From contig CALVMC010000005.1 of assembly GCA_944342015.1 (NCBI GenBank), positions 1 to 64,000 on the forward strand: 64,000 nt of DNA, written 5' to 3'. The position numbers and the translations under genes are program-made. The notes under the pieces are model-generated. The model saw nothing but the letters and a program-made list of their open reading frames with translations. It had not been told where the DNA came from and made no database searches. Positions within the stretch are counted from its first letter, which is position 1. The number at the start of each line of letters is the position of its first letter. This DNA is from an uncultured Clostridia bacterium (GTDB taxonomy: Bacteria > Bacillota > Clostridia > Christensenellales > CALVMC01). Positions 8,231 through 16,819 of this stretch are shown here, piece after piece.

Positions 8231-8926
8231 CTATACTGCAAAGTTATGATTTCCGATTGAAAGTTTTACCGTTCTTGACCAAATCCAGCTGCTTGTCGCA
8301 GTTGCGGGATTATAGTAGTAAATACAGCCGTTAGTGGGGTCCCAACCGTTAAGAGCGTCTCTTGCCGCACTGTATGCGGTACTATTGGGTTCTAAGTTAA
8401 TCTGTCCGTCGGTAACGGCGGTAAATGCGCCCGGCTGATAAATAACGCCCGCAATAGTGTTCGGAAAACTGCTGTGTTTAACCCTGTTCAGTACTACCGC
8501 CGCTATTGCGACTTGCCCCGTATACGGCTCGCCCCTTGCTTCGGCGTAGACGCATTTGGCAAGAAGATAAAGGTCTGACGAGTTGTAACTGCTGTTAGAC
8601 GAAGACGAACTCGTAAGAGTCATTCCGAGAGCGGCAGCCGTCTCTGCTCCTACGATACCGTCTACTTGCAGGTTATTTACTTTCTGAAAATAAATTACCG
8701 CATTGTATGTCTGAGTGCCGAATATTCCGTCAATGTTTCCCGAATAATAGCCCCAGTTTTTAAGTTTGGTCTGCATGGTTCTGACCTGAGAGCCTGTCAT
8801 TCCTTTTTTTAAAACCGCAGTTTCCGTGCTGTCGCTTCCGTACGGTATGAGCGAAAAGGCAACCGCAGCCGTAACAATCGTCAAAACCATTGCAACGGCG
8901 AAAATACTTTTTGCAACCTTTGTCAT
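8231..8926 (-). CDS. sleB: Cortex-lytic enzyme SleB (cell wall hydrolase)
   Basis: 231 residues. An N-terminal signal/anchor (about 5-27) is followed by a peptidoglycan-binding repeat at about 38-93 (LKKGMTGSQVRTMQTKLKNW...DGIFGTQTYNAV) and a Hydrolase_2 lytic transglycosylase domain at about 118-231 (KCVYAEARGEPYTGQVAIAA, with the catalytic Glu in YAEARGEP). It cleaves muramic-delta-lactam-containing cortex peptidoglycan during spore germination. The ribosome site AAGGAG lies inside the last codons of spoIIR and only 4 bases separate the spoIIR stop from this ATG, so translation is coupled. YpeB, its partner, follows. Confidence 0.93.
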   Translation of the reverse strand: MTKVAKSIFAVAMVLTIVTAAVAFSLIPYGSDSTETAVLKKGMTGSQVRTMQTKLKNWGYYSGNIDGIFGTQTYNAVIYFQKVNNLQVDGIVGAETAAALGMTLTSSSSSNSSYNSSDLYLLAKCVYAEARGEPYTGQVAIAAVVLNRVKHSSFPNTIAGVIYQPGAFTAVTDGQINLEPNSTAYSAARDALNGWDPTNGCIYYYNPATATSSWIWSRTVKLSIGNHNFAV

Positions 8927-8930
8927 AAAA

Positions 8931-9458
8931 TTACTCCTTTTCGGTAAGTTTTTTATACCATTCGTAAATAAAAGATTTATATTCGGCCTCGCTGTCTGTG
9001 GAAACGAAACATAAAGGCGGAAAAACCACGCACCACCAGTTATCGCCCTTTCCCGAACCTAACTCGACGATTAATGCGTCGTAAACATCTTCGGGAAGCA
9101 AGAGTCCTTCGTAACTTCTTGCGGGAAACTCTTCCTGCCTTACAGAAGCCTTTGCCGAATATGTAAATCCTTGACTTGATAGAACTTTGTCCGCTATCGA
9201 CTCTATTTCGGAAATATTTTTTTCCACTATGCTTATAGCTTCTTTTTTGCTCGACACGCCTTTAAGTTTTTCGGTAAGAAAAAGGACAATTTCGTCCTTT
9301 ACCGCATACTTCACGCTTTGAGCCTCTTCCAAATTGCTGTCAGCTCTTATATGTATTCTTAAAAAATCAGCATTTGACTTTGTTCCTTGTAAAACGCAGC
9401 CTGTCGCAATAACGACAACCGATATAACTAAAATTAAAACTAAAATGCTTTTTTTCAT
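8931..9458 (-). CDS. spoIIR: Stage II sporulation protein R
   Basis: 175 residues. A hydrophobic N-terminus (about 5-22, with a lipobox-like ATGC) is followed by the SpoIIR core: LRIHIRADSNLEEAQSVKY near the start and the family hallmark KGDNWWCVVFPPLCF near the end. SpoIIR is made in the forespore under sigma-F, secreted into the intermembrane space, and triggers SpoIIGA to process pro-sigma-E in the mother cell. The ATG at 9458 follows GAGGGACGG; the in-frame TTG at 9476 lies before that site and is not used. Here it heads an operon with the germination genes sleB and ypeB, an unusual partnership. Confidence 0.93.
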   Translation of the reverse strand: MKKSILVLILVISVVVIATGCVLQGTKSNADFLRIHIRADSNLEEAQSVKYAVKDEIVLFLTEKLKGVSSKKEAISIVEKNISEIESIADKVLSSQGFTYSAKASVRQEEFPARSYEGLLLPEDVYDALIVELGSGKGDNWWCVVFPPLCFVSTDSEAEYKSFIYEWYKKLTEKE

Positions 9459-9574
9459 ATTCCGTCCCTCTTTCAAGCGATTATTGACAGAAAGGATTTT
9501 TTTATACCGGAAAACAAAAAATGAAAAAAGTTGAAAAATAAAATTTTTTGTGTTAATATTTCTATATTGTTGTT

Positions 9575-10378
9575 ATGAAAAAATATCTGAAAATTTTAAC
9601 GGCTTTCCTGCTTTTGATTTCGGTTTTTTGTTTGGCAGGTTGCAATCCTAAGGCAAAAGTACAGTATATATCATCTTCGAAAGAAGGCGATGCGGTATAT
9701 GTTGCCGAAATGATTTGTGAAAAGAATCTTTCTTCGACCGTATCGATTTACAGCAGCTATTCGGAAAACGGGGAAAATGTTTACGGTACGGGAATTATAC
9801 TTACCGAAAACGGGTATGTTTTAACCACCGTTTACAGCATATTCGGAAGTTATACCGAGCGTGAAATTTCTGCCCTTCCGATATTGAGCGGTAACATAGT
9901 TGTTTCCAACAACGGCAGTTTCGTTAAGGTAAATCTTGCGGTAGTGAATATCGATTTTAAATCAGGTCTTGCAATTCTTAAAATTACCGATAACGATAAG
10001 GTTTTTGTCCCCGTTACTTTGGAAACGGAAAACCTTCCCGTTGTCGGAGAATACACCGCCTCTCTCGTGAATGCCAAGGCTATGGGAATATCGGCGGTTG
10101 AAGGTTATATATCCAAGCTTTATGTAACAAGAAATCTGAGCGACACTGAAATTACGGTAAATAATCTTATGCAGGTAGACATCAGGGCAAACGAAGGTTC
10201 TTTCGGAGGCGGGCTTTTCAACAATAAAGGCAGATTGACGGGAATAATATTAGACAGGCAAAATACCGCAAATACGAGCTCACTCGACCCGATATACAAT
10301 ATAACATACGCATACGACATAGAAAGGATAATCGATTATATCAATACCGGAAATTACGGATTTAAAATAGGAGCATAA
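9575..10378 (+). CDS. HtrA-like pseudoprotease lipoprotein
   Basis: 267 residues with a lipoprotein signal ending LAGC (lipidated Cys23). The body aligns residue by residue with the next gene, a trypsin-fold HtrA-type protease, but all three catalytic positions differ: the His position is Tyr87 (VLTTVYSI versus VITNAHVI), the Asp position is Gly131 (FKSGLAIL versus YADLALL), and the nucleophile Ser is Phe210 (EGSFGGGLF versus GNSGGPVF). The fold-forming glycines are kept, so the protein should fold but cannot cleave by the usual mechanism. It may bind substrates or regulate its active neighbour at the cell surface. A TATATT -10 box ends 6 bases before the ATG and there is no Shine-Dalgarno site. 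Two bases separate it from the next gene. Confidence 0.85.
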   Translation: MKKYLKILTAFLLLISVFCLAGCNPKAKVQYISSSKEGDAVYVAEMICEKNLSSTVSIYSSYSENGENVYGTGIILTENGYVLTTVYSIFGSYTEREISALPILSGNIVVSNNGSFVKVNLAVVNIDFKSGLAILKITDNDKVFVPVTLETENLPVVGEYTASLVNAKAMGISAVEGYISKLYVTRNLSDTEITVNNLMQVDIRANEGSFGGGLFNNKGRLTGIILDRQNTANTSSLDPIYNITYAYDIERIIDYINTGNYGFKIGA

Positions 10379-10380
10379 CT

Positions 10381-11220
10381 ATGAAAAGATTGGGAAAACT
10401 ATTTATGCTTTCAGCAGCCTTAATACTCTCGATAGCAATCTTTGCAGGCTGCACTACAACCGTTACGGAAAAGGTTTATGTGGAAAACGGCTTTGTTTAC
10501 GAAGCGGAAAACATAGCCAAAGAAAATATAAGTTCCTGTCTTGCGATAGAAGTAATTTACGACAGTATTCTTGCGACCAAAACCTTGACGGGTTCGGGAT
10601 TTATAATATCCGAAGACGGCTATGTAATAACGAACGCCCATGTAATTTACGGCGACGATTGGGAAGGAGCAGGCTCGACATATCCGCAGAATCTGAAATC
10701 CATCACGGGAACAATCGACAACGGCGACGGCACTACGCAAAGTTATAACTTGACGCTCGTTGCAAAATACAACCCTTACGCAGACCTTGCACTTTTGAAA
10801 ATGAATTTAGGCGAAGGGGAAACGGTAAAAGCCGTTAAGTTCAGAGATTCGTCTACTGCAAAATACGGAGAAGCCGTGCTTATGATAGGAAACCCCAAAG
10901 GACTCGGAATATCTGCGGTAAGAGGAATAATTTCCCAGCCGTCTTTAACCGACAATTCGTCGTCGCCTGCAAAAGAATACATTCTTCTCGATATTGCAAT
11001 GAACCACGGAAACAGCGGAGGGCCGGTATTCGACAAGAACGGATTCGTAATCGGCGTTGCGGCAATGAGATATAAAACGAGCGCTGCAAGCTCTTCCGAT
11101 TCGAGCATTGACCTTGCCGTGGGGATAGGATATGCGGTACCGTCGCTGCTTGTACAAAAATTTATAAGTACATTGAATCTTGAAGGACTTGAAGTCGAAT
11201 TCAGCGTAATCGAAGAATAA
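10381..11220 (+). CDS. HtrA-type trypsin-like serine protease lipoprotein
   Basis: 279 residues. The lipobox IFAGC gives a lipidated Cys24, so the protein should sit on the outer face of the membrane. A trypsin-like domain spans about residues 45-275 with an intact triad: His87 in VITNAHV, Asp135 in YADLALL and Ser212 in GNSGGPVF. Unlike DegP/HtrA it ends after the protease domain with no PDZ domain. The HtrA family degrades or processes misfolded exported proteins. The ribosome site AGGAG is in the 3' end of the preceding pseudoprotease gene, 2 bases away, so the two are co-expressed. The S51-type peptidase gene follows 7 bases later and probably belongs to the same operon. Confidence 0.88.
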   Translation: MKRLGKLFMLSAALILSIAIFAGCTTTVTEKVYVENGFVYEAENIAKENISSCLAIEVIYDSILATKTLTGSGFIISEDGYVITNAHVIYGDDWEGAGSTYPQNLKSITGTIDNGDGTTQSYNLTLVAKYNPYADLALLKMNLGEGETVKAVKFRDSSTAKYGEAVLMIGNPKGLGISAVRGIISQPSLTDNSSSPAKEYILLDIAMNHGNSGGPVFDKNGFVIGVAAMRYKTSAASSSDSSIDLAVGIGYAVPSLLVQKFISTLNLEGLEVEFSVIEE

Positions 11221-11227
11221 TTTATCT

Positions 11228-11932
11228 ATGGAAGAAAATCTTTATATAATGAGCGGCGGAACCGTCCCTGCCGAATTTAACAGATTTTTATATATGAAAA
11301 CAGCCGAGTATAAAAACGGCGTTAAAAATCCTTGTTTAAGGAAATATTCAAACGGTGAAATTTCAAACATAATCGGACAAATCGGTACCGATAACAATGC
11401 GGCGGCTTTTACCGAAAAGCCGGTCGCTCTTATTATGCCTCAGGCGTCCTACGAAGGGAAAAGACAGGTAAACGCATTTTACAGAGATTATAAAAAAGCG
11501 GGCTTTAAACCGTCTTCGATACTTTTCAAAAACGGAGAAATGAACGACGAAGAGATATTAAAAAGAATAAACAATGCCTCTTTGATATATATAAGCGGCG
11601 GCAGACTCGATATTCTTCTTGAAAGCTTTAAAAGCAAAGGAATAGACAAAATTCTGAAATCTTTAAAAGGAAAGATTATAGTCGGCGTTTCTGCGGGGGC
11701 TTCCTGTCTTTTCGAATACGCAGTAAGCGACTGCAATATGGAAGAGTCCTCAAAATACACTCTCATAAAAGGATTAGGACTTATTAAAGGTATATACTGC
11801 CCCCACGCAGAAGAAGAGAAAAGAGAAGAGGCTCTTAAAAACAAGGATTTAATTTTCAAAGACGCAGACAAAAGTATTTTCGATAAACTTTCTCTTACAA
11901 AAAACATATCGGAAGAAGTTATAATTATCTGA
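11228..11932 (+). CDS. Peptidase S51 family (dipeptidase E-like)
   Basis: 234 residues, cytoplasmic. It has the glutamine-amidotransferase-like fold of peptidase family S51: ISGGR at about 122-126, the nucleophile elbow GVSAGA with Ser155, and a later CPHA that matches the family His position. S51 enzymes include alpha-aspartyl dipeptidase (PepE) and cyanophycinase; the substrate here is not determined. There is only a weak purine stretch before the ATG, and the gene starts 7 bases after the HtrA-like gene, so it is likely translated by coupling. It could recycle peptides, but a direct link to the surface protease is only inferred from the operon. Confidence 0.78.
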   Translation: MEENLYIMSGGTVPAEFNRFLYMKTAEYKNGVKNPCLRKYSNGEISNIIGQIGTDNNAAAFTEKPVALIMPQASYEGKRQVNAFYRDYKKAGFKPSSILFKNGEMNDEEILKRINNASLIYISGGRLDILLESFKSKGIDKILKSLKGKIIVGVSAGASCLFEYAVSDCNMEESSKYTLIKGLGLIKGIYCPHAEEEKREEALKNKDLIFKDADKSIFDKLSLTKNISEEVIII

Positions 11933-11960
11933 TTTTATTATAATAAATTATTTAAAAAAA

Positions 11961-12008
11961 ATTAATATCAAAGTTAAAAGATATTAAATATTAATATCAA
12001 AGTTAAAA
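11961..12008 (+). repeat. Direct repeat upstream of transketolase genes
   Basis: The 19-base unit ATTAATATCAAAGTTAAAA occurs at 11961-11979 and again at 11990-12008, 29 bases apart (nearly three helical turns), just upstream of the promoter of the transketolase operon. Confidence 0.7.
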
Positions 12009-12038
12009 AATTTATTGACGAAAGCAGTTACAATACAC

Positions 12039-12067
12039 TTGTAAAAACAAACGAATTGGATTATAAT
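12039..12067 (+). promoter_or_regulatory. Promoter of transketolase operon
   Basis: TTGTAA (12039-12044), 17-base spacer, TATAAT (12062-12067). The ATG follows 19 bases later with AGGTGA as a possible ribosome site. Confidence 0.6.
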
Positions 12068-12086
12068 AAAACTATTCAGGTGACAA

Positions 12087-12899
12087 ATGAAAGTGAACGA
12101 AAACAGTTATTTAAATACTCAGGCAAAAAAAATCAGAAATCTTACAATCGAGACAATCGGTAAGTTCGGAGTAGGACATTTAGGCGGCTCTGTGTCGATA
12201 GCCGAAGCGCTTAGCGCAATATACTTTGACGCCGCAAATGTCGACCCGAAAAATCCCAAATGGTCTGAAAGGGACAGAATAGTTCTTTCAAAAGGACACG
12301 CAGGGAGCGCGCTTTACTGCGCTTTGGCTCTTAAAGGATACTTCGATATTTCCCTTCTCGATACATTGAACCGCAACGGAACCACCCTTCCCTCGCACTG
12401 CGATATGAATAAGACTACGGGCGTAGATATGACGGCAGGTTCTTTGGGACAAGGTCTTTCGGCGGCAGTAGGAATGGCTCTTGCGGGAAAAATAGATAAA
12501 AAAGATTATACCGTATATTGCATAATCGGCGACGGAGAATGTCAGGAAGGGCAAATCTGGGAAGCTTCGATGTTCGCCGCTTCGAGAAAACTCGATAATT
12601 TAATAGTTCTTTTAGACAACAACAAAATGCAGATTGACGGACTTACCAAAGATATAAACAATATAGAACCTTTGGACGAAAAATTTAAAAGCTTCGGATT
12701 TAATGTATATAGTATATACGGACACGACGCAGACTTAATAGCAAAAACCATAAAGAAAGCTAAAAAGGTATCAGGCAAACCGACGGTAATAATTCTCGAT
12801 ACGGTCAAAGGAAAAGGGGTTCATTTTTGCGAAGGGCAGGTATCTTCGCACAGCATAACTATGACCGAAGAAATGTGGAAAAGCGCAATAAAGGAGTAA
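12087..12899 (+). CDS. Transketolase, N-terminal subunit
   Basis: 270 residues, covering only the thiamine diphosphate-binding half: GHLGGSVSIAEALSAIYFD near the start, the KGHAGSALYCAL block, and the ThDP/Mg site GDGECQEGQIWEA followed by DNNKMQIDG. The pyrimidine-binding half is encoded by the next gene, two bases downstream. Split transketolases are common in Clostridia and archaea. The heterodimer transfers two-carbon ketol units between pentose and hexose phosphates in the non-oxidative pentose phosphate pathway. It may act on general sugar phosphates or on a pathway-specific ketose; no other sugar genes are adjacent. Confidence 0.92.
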   Translation: MKVNENSYLNTQAKKIRNLTIETIGKFGVGHLGGSVSIAEALSAIYFDAANVDPKNPKWSERDRIVLSKGHAGSALYCALALKGYFDISLLDTLNRNGTTLPSHCDMNKTTGVDMTAGSLGQGLSAAVGMALAGKIDKKDYTVYCIIGDGECQEGQIWEASMFAASRKLDNLIVLLDNNKMQIDGLTKDINNIEPLDEKFKSFGFNVYSIYGHDADLIAKTIKKAKKVSGKPTVIILDTVKGKGVHFCEGQVSSHSITMTEEMWKSAIKE

Positions 12900-12901
12900 T
12901 T

Positions 12902-13852
12902 ATGACAGACGAAAGAGAAATGCGGCAGGTATACACCGAAAAACTTATGGAACTTGCCGAAAAAGACGACAGCATTTGCGTACTTGAAGCAGACCTTATG
13001 AAATCTACGGGAACTGCTCCCTTTTTTGAAAAATATCCGGAAAGGAGTTTCGATGTCGGCATCGCCGAAGCGAATATGATAGGCGTTGCGGCAGGGCTTG
13101 CTTCCTGCGGAAAAAAGCCTTTTTGTGCGTCATTTACCCCTTTCATAACGAGAAGGTGCTTTGACCAGATAGCAATCAGCGTATGCTACTCTAATCTCAA
13201 TGTAAAACTTATTGGAACAGACCCCTCCATTATGGCTGAAATAAACGGCGGCACCCATATGAGTATGGAAGATATCGGAATTATGAGAAGTCTTGCCAAT
13301 ATGGTAATATTCGAGCCTTGCGACAGTGCAATGCTGAGTGCGTCAATGGAACAGGTGGTAAATTATAAAGGACCTTTGTATTTAAGGCTTTTCAGAAAGA
13401 AAGCGGAAAAGGTATTCGACAAAATAGATAACTTCGATTTATTCAAAGGAATAGAAATAAGCAAAGGTAAAGACTGTACGATAATTGCAAGCGGAATAAT
13501 GGTTGCAAGAGCGATTAACGCCGCAAAGACTTTAAAGAAAGAAGGAATAAGCGTAGGCGTTAGCGAAATACACACAATAAAGCCTATCGACAAAGATATA
13601 ATAATATCGGCGGCAAAAAGAAGCGGTGCGATAGTGACGGCTGAAAACCACAGTATATATAACGGACTTTCGAGCGCAGTCAGCGAAGTGCTTTCGGAAC
13701 ACTTCCCCGTACCCCTTTCAAGAGTGGGAATAAACGACAGATTCGGCGAAGTCGGAAAAGCTCAGTATCTTTCCGAAGTATTCCATATTACCGAAAACGA
13801 TATATGCGACGCCGTAAAAGACTGTATAAAGAAAAAGAAAGCAAAAAAATAA
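12902..13852 (+). CDS. Transketolase, C-terminal subunit
   Basis: 316 residues. It contains the pyrimidine-binding domain with the catalytic Glu (DVGIAEANMIGVAAGLA) and the C-terminal transketolase domain (VAENH-like block IVTAENHSIYNGLSSA). The start is the ATG at 12902, preceded by AAGGAG overlapping the stop of the N-terminal subunit gene; a longer in-frame extension upstream lies inside that gene and is rejected. It forms the active enzyme with the N-terminal subunit. A terminator follows at 13876. Confidence 0.92.
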   Translation: MTDEREMRQVYTEKLMELAEKDDSICVLEADLMKSTGTAPFFEKYPERSFDVGIAEANMIGVAAGLASCGKKPFCASFTPFITRRCFDQIAISVCYSNLNVKLIGTDPSIMAEINGGTHMSMEDIGIMRSLANMVIFEPCDSAMLSASMEQVVNYKGPLYLRLFRKKAEKVFDKIDNFDLFKGIEISKGKDCTIIASGIMVARAINAAKTLKKEGISVGVSEIHTIKPIDKDIIISAAKRSGAIVTAENHSIYNGLSSAVSEVLSEHFPVPLSRVGINDRFGEVGKAQYLSEVFHITENDICDAVKDCIKKKKAKK

Positions 13853-13875
13853 AAACATTATAAATCAATATATCA

Positions 13876-13906
13876 AAAAAGCGGAAATATATTTTCCGTT
13901 TTTTTT
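13876..13906 (+). terminator. Terminator of transketolase operon
   Basis: CGGAAA (13882-13887) pairs with TTTCCG (13893-13898), flanked by A's on the left and eight T's on the right. Confidence 0.8.
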
Positions 13907-14072
13907 ATGGAATATAAATAAATTTTAAACTGCAAAAAATGTACTGCCTTAAAAACCTTTCATTTAGGTAGGTATTTGAAAAACCTTAAAAATACGATAA
14001 GCTCAAAATTTTTTAAACTTAAAATTTTTACCGATACTTTGCAAATTCTATTAACTTTAATCAACGGCTGTT

Positions 14073-14951
14073 TTATTCGGTATCGTTATTTGTTTTTTGT
14101 AAAGGGTCGCCTACGACAATGCCTTCCAAAGCTTTATTTATAAACTTGCCCGCATATCTGTAATAACAGTCGGCAAATCTCGTATACGCAAAATCGAGTT
14201 CGGCTTTGGTCGGAAACAATCCGAAGACTGCGCTGCCGCTGCCGCTGAGGGAAGCAAGAGAAGTGACTTTTTTCATTCTTTCATATAAAGGCTCGATATT
14301 AGGATTGATTTTGATTGCAGGTTTTAAAAGTACATTTTCTATGTTTTTAGGTAATACGCCGCTTTTAAAAGCTTCGACTATATGTGAAATACAGTCTGTG
14401 GTTGTATTGTATTCGTCGTAATAGCTGTAACACTTTGAAGTCAACACTCCTTCCTTAGGCTTTACGATAAGTACGAAAAACTCGCCTTTATAATCTATCG
14501 GCTCTAACCGCTCGCCCTTGCCCTTTCCTCTTTGAAGACCGCCTTCCATCATAAAAGGAACATCGCTTCCGAGGTGGGCGCCTATTCTTTTTGCATCTTC
14601 GAAATTTGTCTCCGTAAGAAGACTGAGCGCATACAGAACTCCTGCAATATCGGCGGAAGAGCCGCCGAGTCCCGCTTCGTAAGGAATATTTTTGGTTACG
14701 GTTATTTTATAGCAGCCGCCGTAAATACCGGAAAAGGCTCGTGCGGTTTTTGACGCAGAATCGAGTAGACCTGCACTTTTACCGTCAACTATGATATTAT
14801 TTTCCTTCTCGCAGAATTCAGCGGTAACGGTATCGTACAAATTAACCGACGCAAAAACGGTATCGATTAAATGATAATTGTCATCAGTTCTACCTAAAAT
14901 ATTAAGTCCGATATTTATTTTGGCATAAGCCTTAACCTGTGCTTTTCTCAT
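14073..14951 (-). CDS. ispE: 4-diphosphocytidyl-2-C-methyl-D-erythritol kinase
   Basis: 292 residues, a GHMP kinase. It has the N-terminal KAYAKINIGLNILG motif, the ATP-binding loop EAGLGGSSADIAGVLYAL and the C-terminal SLSGSGSAVFGLF motif. It phosphorylates the 2-hydroxyl of CDP-methylerythritol in the MEP pathway for isoprenoids. The gene lies next to the SPOCS/LysM gene and veg, a neighbourhood also seen in other Clostridia. There is no Shine-Dalgarno site: a TATAAT box ends 6 bases before the ATG, suggesting a leaderless mRNA. Confidence 0.93.
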   Translation of the reverse strand: MRKAQVKAYAKINIGLNILGRTDDNYHLIDTVFASVNLYDTVTAEFCEKENNIIVDGKSAGLLDSASKTARAFSGIYGGCYKITVTKNIPYEAGLGGSSADIAGVLYALSLLTETNFEDAKRIGAHLGSDVPFMMEGGLQRGKGKGERLEPIDYKGEFFVLIVKPKEGVLTSKCYSYYDEYNTTTDCISHIVEAFKSGVLPKNIENVLLKPAIKINPNIEPLYERMKKVTSLASLSGSGSAVFGLFPTKAELDFAYTRFADCYYRYAGKFINKALEGIVVGDPLQKTNNDTE

Positions 14952-14957
14952 AAAGAT

Positions 14958-14985
14958 ATTATATCATAAAAATAAAATAAGTAAA
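14958..14985 (-). promoter_or_regulatory. Leaderless promoter of ispE
   Basis: On the minus strand: TTTACT (14980-14985), 16-base spacer, TATAAT (14958-14963), then 6 bases to the ATG. Transcription would begin at or within a base or two of the start codon. Confidence 0.5.
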
Positions 14986-15094
14986 TTATTTTTATTTTTT
15001 ATAAAACTAAATCAATTCGATTATCTAAAATATATTAATTAAATTACCGAATTTTTAATAAACGGATTAAACAAAAAAATCCTTAAATTTAACA

Positions 15095-15116
15095 GAGACT
15101 GTTATATAACAGTCTC
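15095..15116. repeat. Perfect 22-base palindrome after sipL
   Basis: GAGACTGTTA/TAACAGTCTC with central TA, about 60 bases downstream of the sipL stop. It is probably an RNA hairpin that ends or protects the sipL transcript, although no clear T-run follows on the minus strand. Confidence 0.6.
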
Positions 15117-15176
15117 CGCCGTGCAATTATGCAATATATCAGCAATTTAGCTTGATTTGTTTAAATATCCGTAAAC

Positions 15177-16694
15177 TTAATCCAGCGATATTTTTCTGAA
15201 AATACACACAGGCATATTACTTTCGACAGGCTCTTTAAGGTCGGGATTTTGTTTTAAAATTTCTTCGGGCTTCATATTAAGAGCCTTTGCGATATCCCAC
15301 ATTGTTTCGCCTTTTTCTGCAAGATATACGCTTATTGCGTTTTTGGAAGATATTTTATCTTCTCCTTCTTCTAAGGCGGAAATATACTCGATACTGCCGC
15401 TGTCGAAAATTTCGAGGCAGAATTTAAGTTCTGCGATAGCTTCGATTTCTTTATCTCTTTTTGCCCTTGCATAAATGTTTGAAAGGGTAACCGTACCTTT
15501 TATTTTGCTGTTTGCGGTAACATTATCGGCTCTGAGCTCTATCGAATAGGGAAGTTCAACCTGAACGGAATTGATATCTGAGTTATCGTCTTCGTAAATT
15601 ACCGCTGCGCTGACTACGCCTTCTGCCGTTACGGAGTCTTTATTCGGAATAAGATTTACAAGGACGCTTTTGCTTGCGCTGGTTGTAATTATGTCTTTGA
15701 TAGCCGTCATCTGAACATCAAGCTGAGCGGTTCCGTTAATTTTTTCATCGAAAAATTTACAGCCCGTATAATATTCGGTTTCTTTAACAAGTGTTTCCTT
15801 TATCAACTCTTTTTCCGCACAGTAAATATCGCTGACAACTTCTATACTTTTGTCTTCGTAAGTATTTGCGCAGATTTTAAGCTGTATCTGAGCCTTGATA
15901 AGATTATTTGTTTCGTTTCCGCTGAGAATGATTTTGCTGTCGGTAATTTCGGCTCTGACGCTTACCTTCTGACCGGCGAATGCGCCGTTAACGGTAACTT
16001 CTTCGCTGAAAGGCATTGAAAAACATTTGGTAATTATACCGGTAGTTCCTTTATATATAATGTCGGTAATAATTTCGCCCGAAACAAGCACGCTGTCAAT
16101 ACCGCACTTGATATCGGTAACGACTGCCGCACTGTCAAAAAGAAGCACTTTATCTATATTGGTATTTGTTTCGAACTCTTCGGCAATTTCGAAGCTGCCC
16201 TCGCCGCTTCCCGTTAAATTCTGAACTCTTATGTCCTTAATCTGTTTAAGACAGTTATCGGAAACATCTACAAGAACTTTCATTTCGTCAAAAGACAGCT
16301 CGTCGATATTAAGTTCTGTTAATGCCATAAGCTTAATCTGATTATCGGTTGCGCTGACAGAAATATCCCCGACAGACGCAGTCGGAATGATTTTACTTTG
16401 CAAAGCAACGCCTTCCTGCTGAATGGTATCGGTGAACTCGGCAATATAATCGAGAGAAAGTACCTCGTTTTCCGAATCGAGATAGAGTACCTTGAAATTC
16501 ACAAGTCCGTTAAGTTTGATTTCGTCGACCAATGCCTCTGAATTTGTAATTCTTGCAGCACCTTCGACTCCGAGTATTTTTTTAATAACTTTTTGTTCAT
16601 GAGGGGAAATATTACACCCTACCGAAATCTGCTTTTTGGCAAGAGATTTTCTGCCGTCGATTTTTATATTATCGAAATTTGGTTGAATATACAT
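15177..16694 (-). CDS. sipL: SPOCS-domain/LysM spore morphogenesis protein (SipL-like)
   Basis: 505 residues. Repeated DUF3794 (SPOCS) units fill residues 1-440 (for example KQISVGCNISPHEQKVIKK and LFDSAAVVTDIKCGIDSVLV), and a single LysM domain ends the protein (YLAEKGETMWDIAKALNMKP). The length and order match SipL of Clostridioides difficile, which binds the coat ATPase SpoIVA through its LysM domain to attach the coat and drive engulfment. The start is the ATG at 16694 with GGAGG seven bases upstream; the open frame extends further but without a start signal. It would be made in the mother cell. ispE lies downstream, and the divergent veg gene upstream. Confidence 0.85.
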   Translation of the reverse strand: MYIQPNFDNIKIDGRKSLAKKQISVGCNISPHEQKVIKKILGVEGAARITNSEALVDEIKLNGLVNFKVLYLDSENEVLSLDYIAEFTDTIQQEGVALQSKIIPTASVGDISVSATDNQIKLMALTELNIDELSFDEMKVLVDVSDNCLKQIKDIRVQNLTGSGEGSFEIAEEFETNTNIDKVLLFDSAAVVTDIKCGIDSVLVSGEIITDIIYKGTTGIITKCFSMPFSEEVTVNGAFAGQKVSVRAEITDSKIILSGNETNNLIKAQIQLKICANTYEDKSIEVVSDIYCAEKELIKETLVKETEYYTGCKFFDEKINGTAQLDVQMTAIKDIITTSASKSVLVNLIPNKDSVTAEGVVSAAVIYEDDNSDINSVQVELPYSIELRADNVTANSKIKGTVTLSNIYARAKRDKEIEAIAELKFCLEIFDSGSIEYISALEEGEDKISSKNAISVYLAEKGETMWDIAKALNMKPEEILKQNPDLKEPVESNMPVCIFRKISLD

Positions 16695-16819
16695 AATTGC
16701 CTCCAAAGATAAATTCAATATATTATACTTTGAAAGGTAAAATTTATTACAAAAATTTGAAATTTGTTTTTTTCGGTATTTTTTCCGCAAAAAGGGAAAT
16801 ACTTTTTTTGGAGGCGTCT

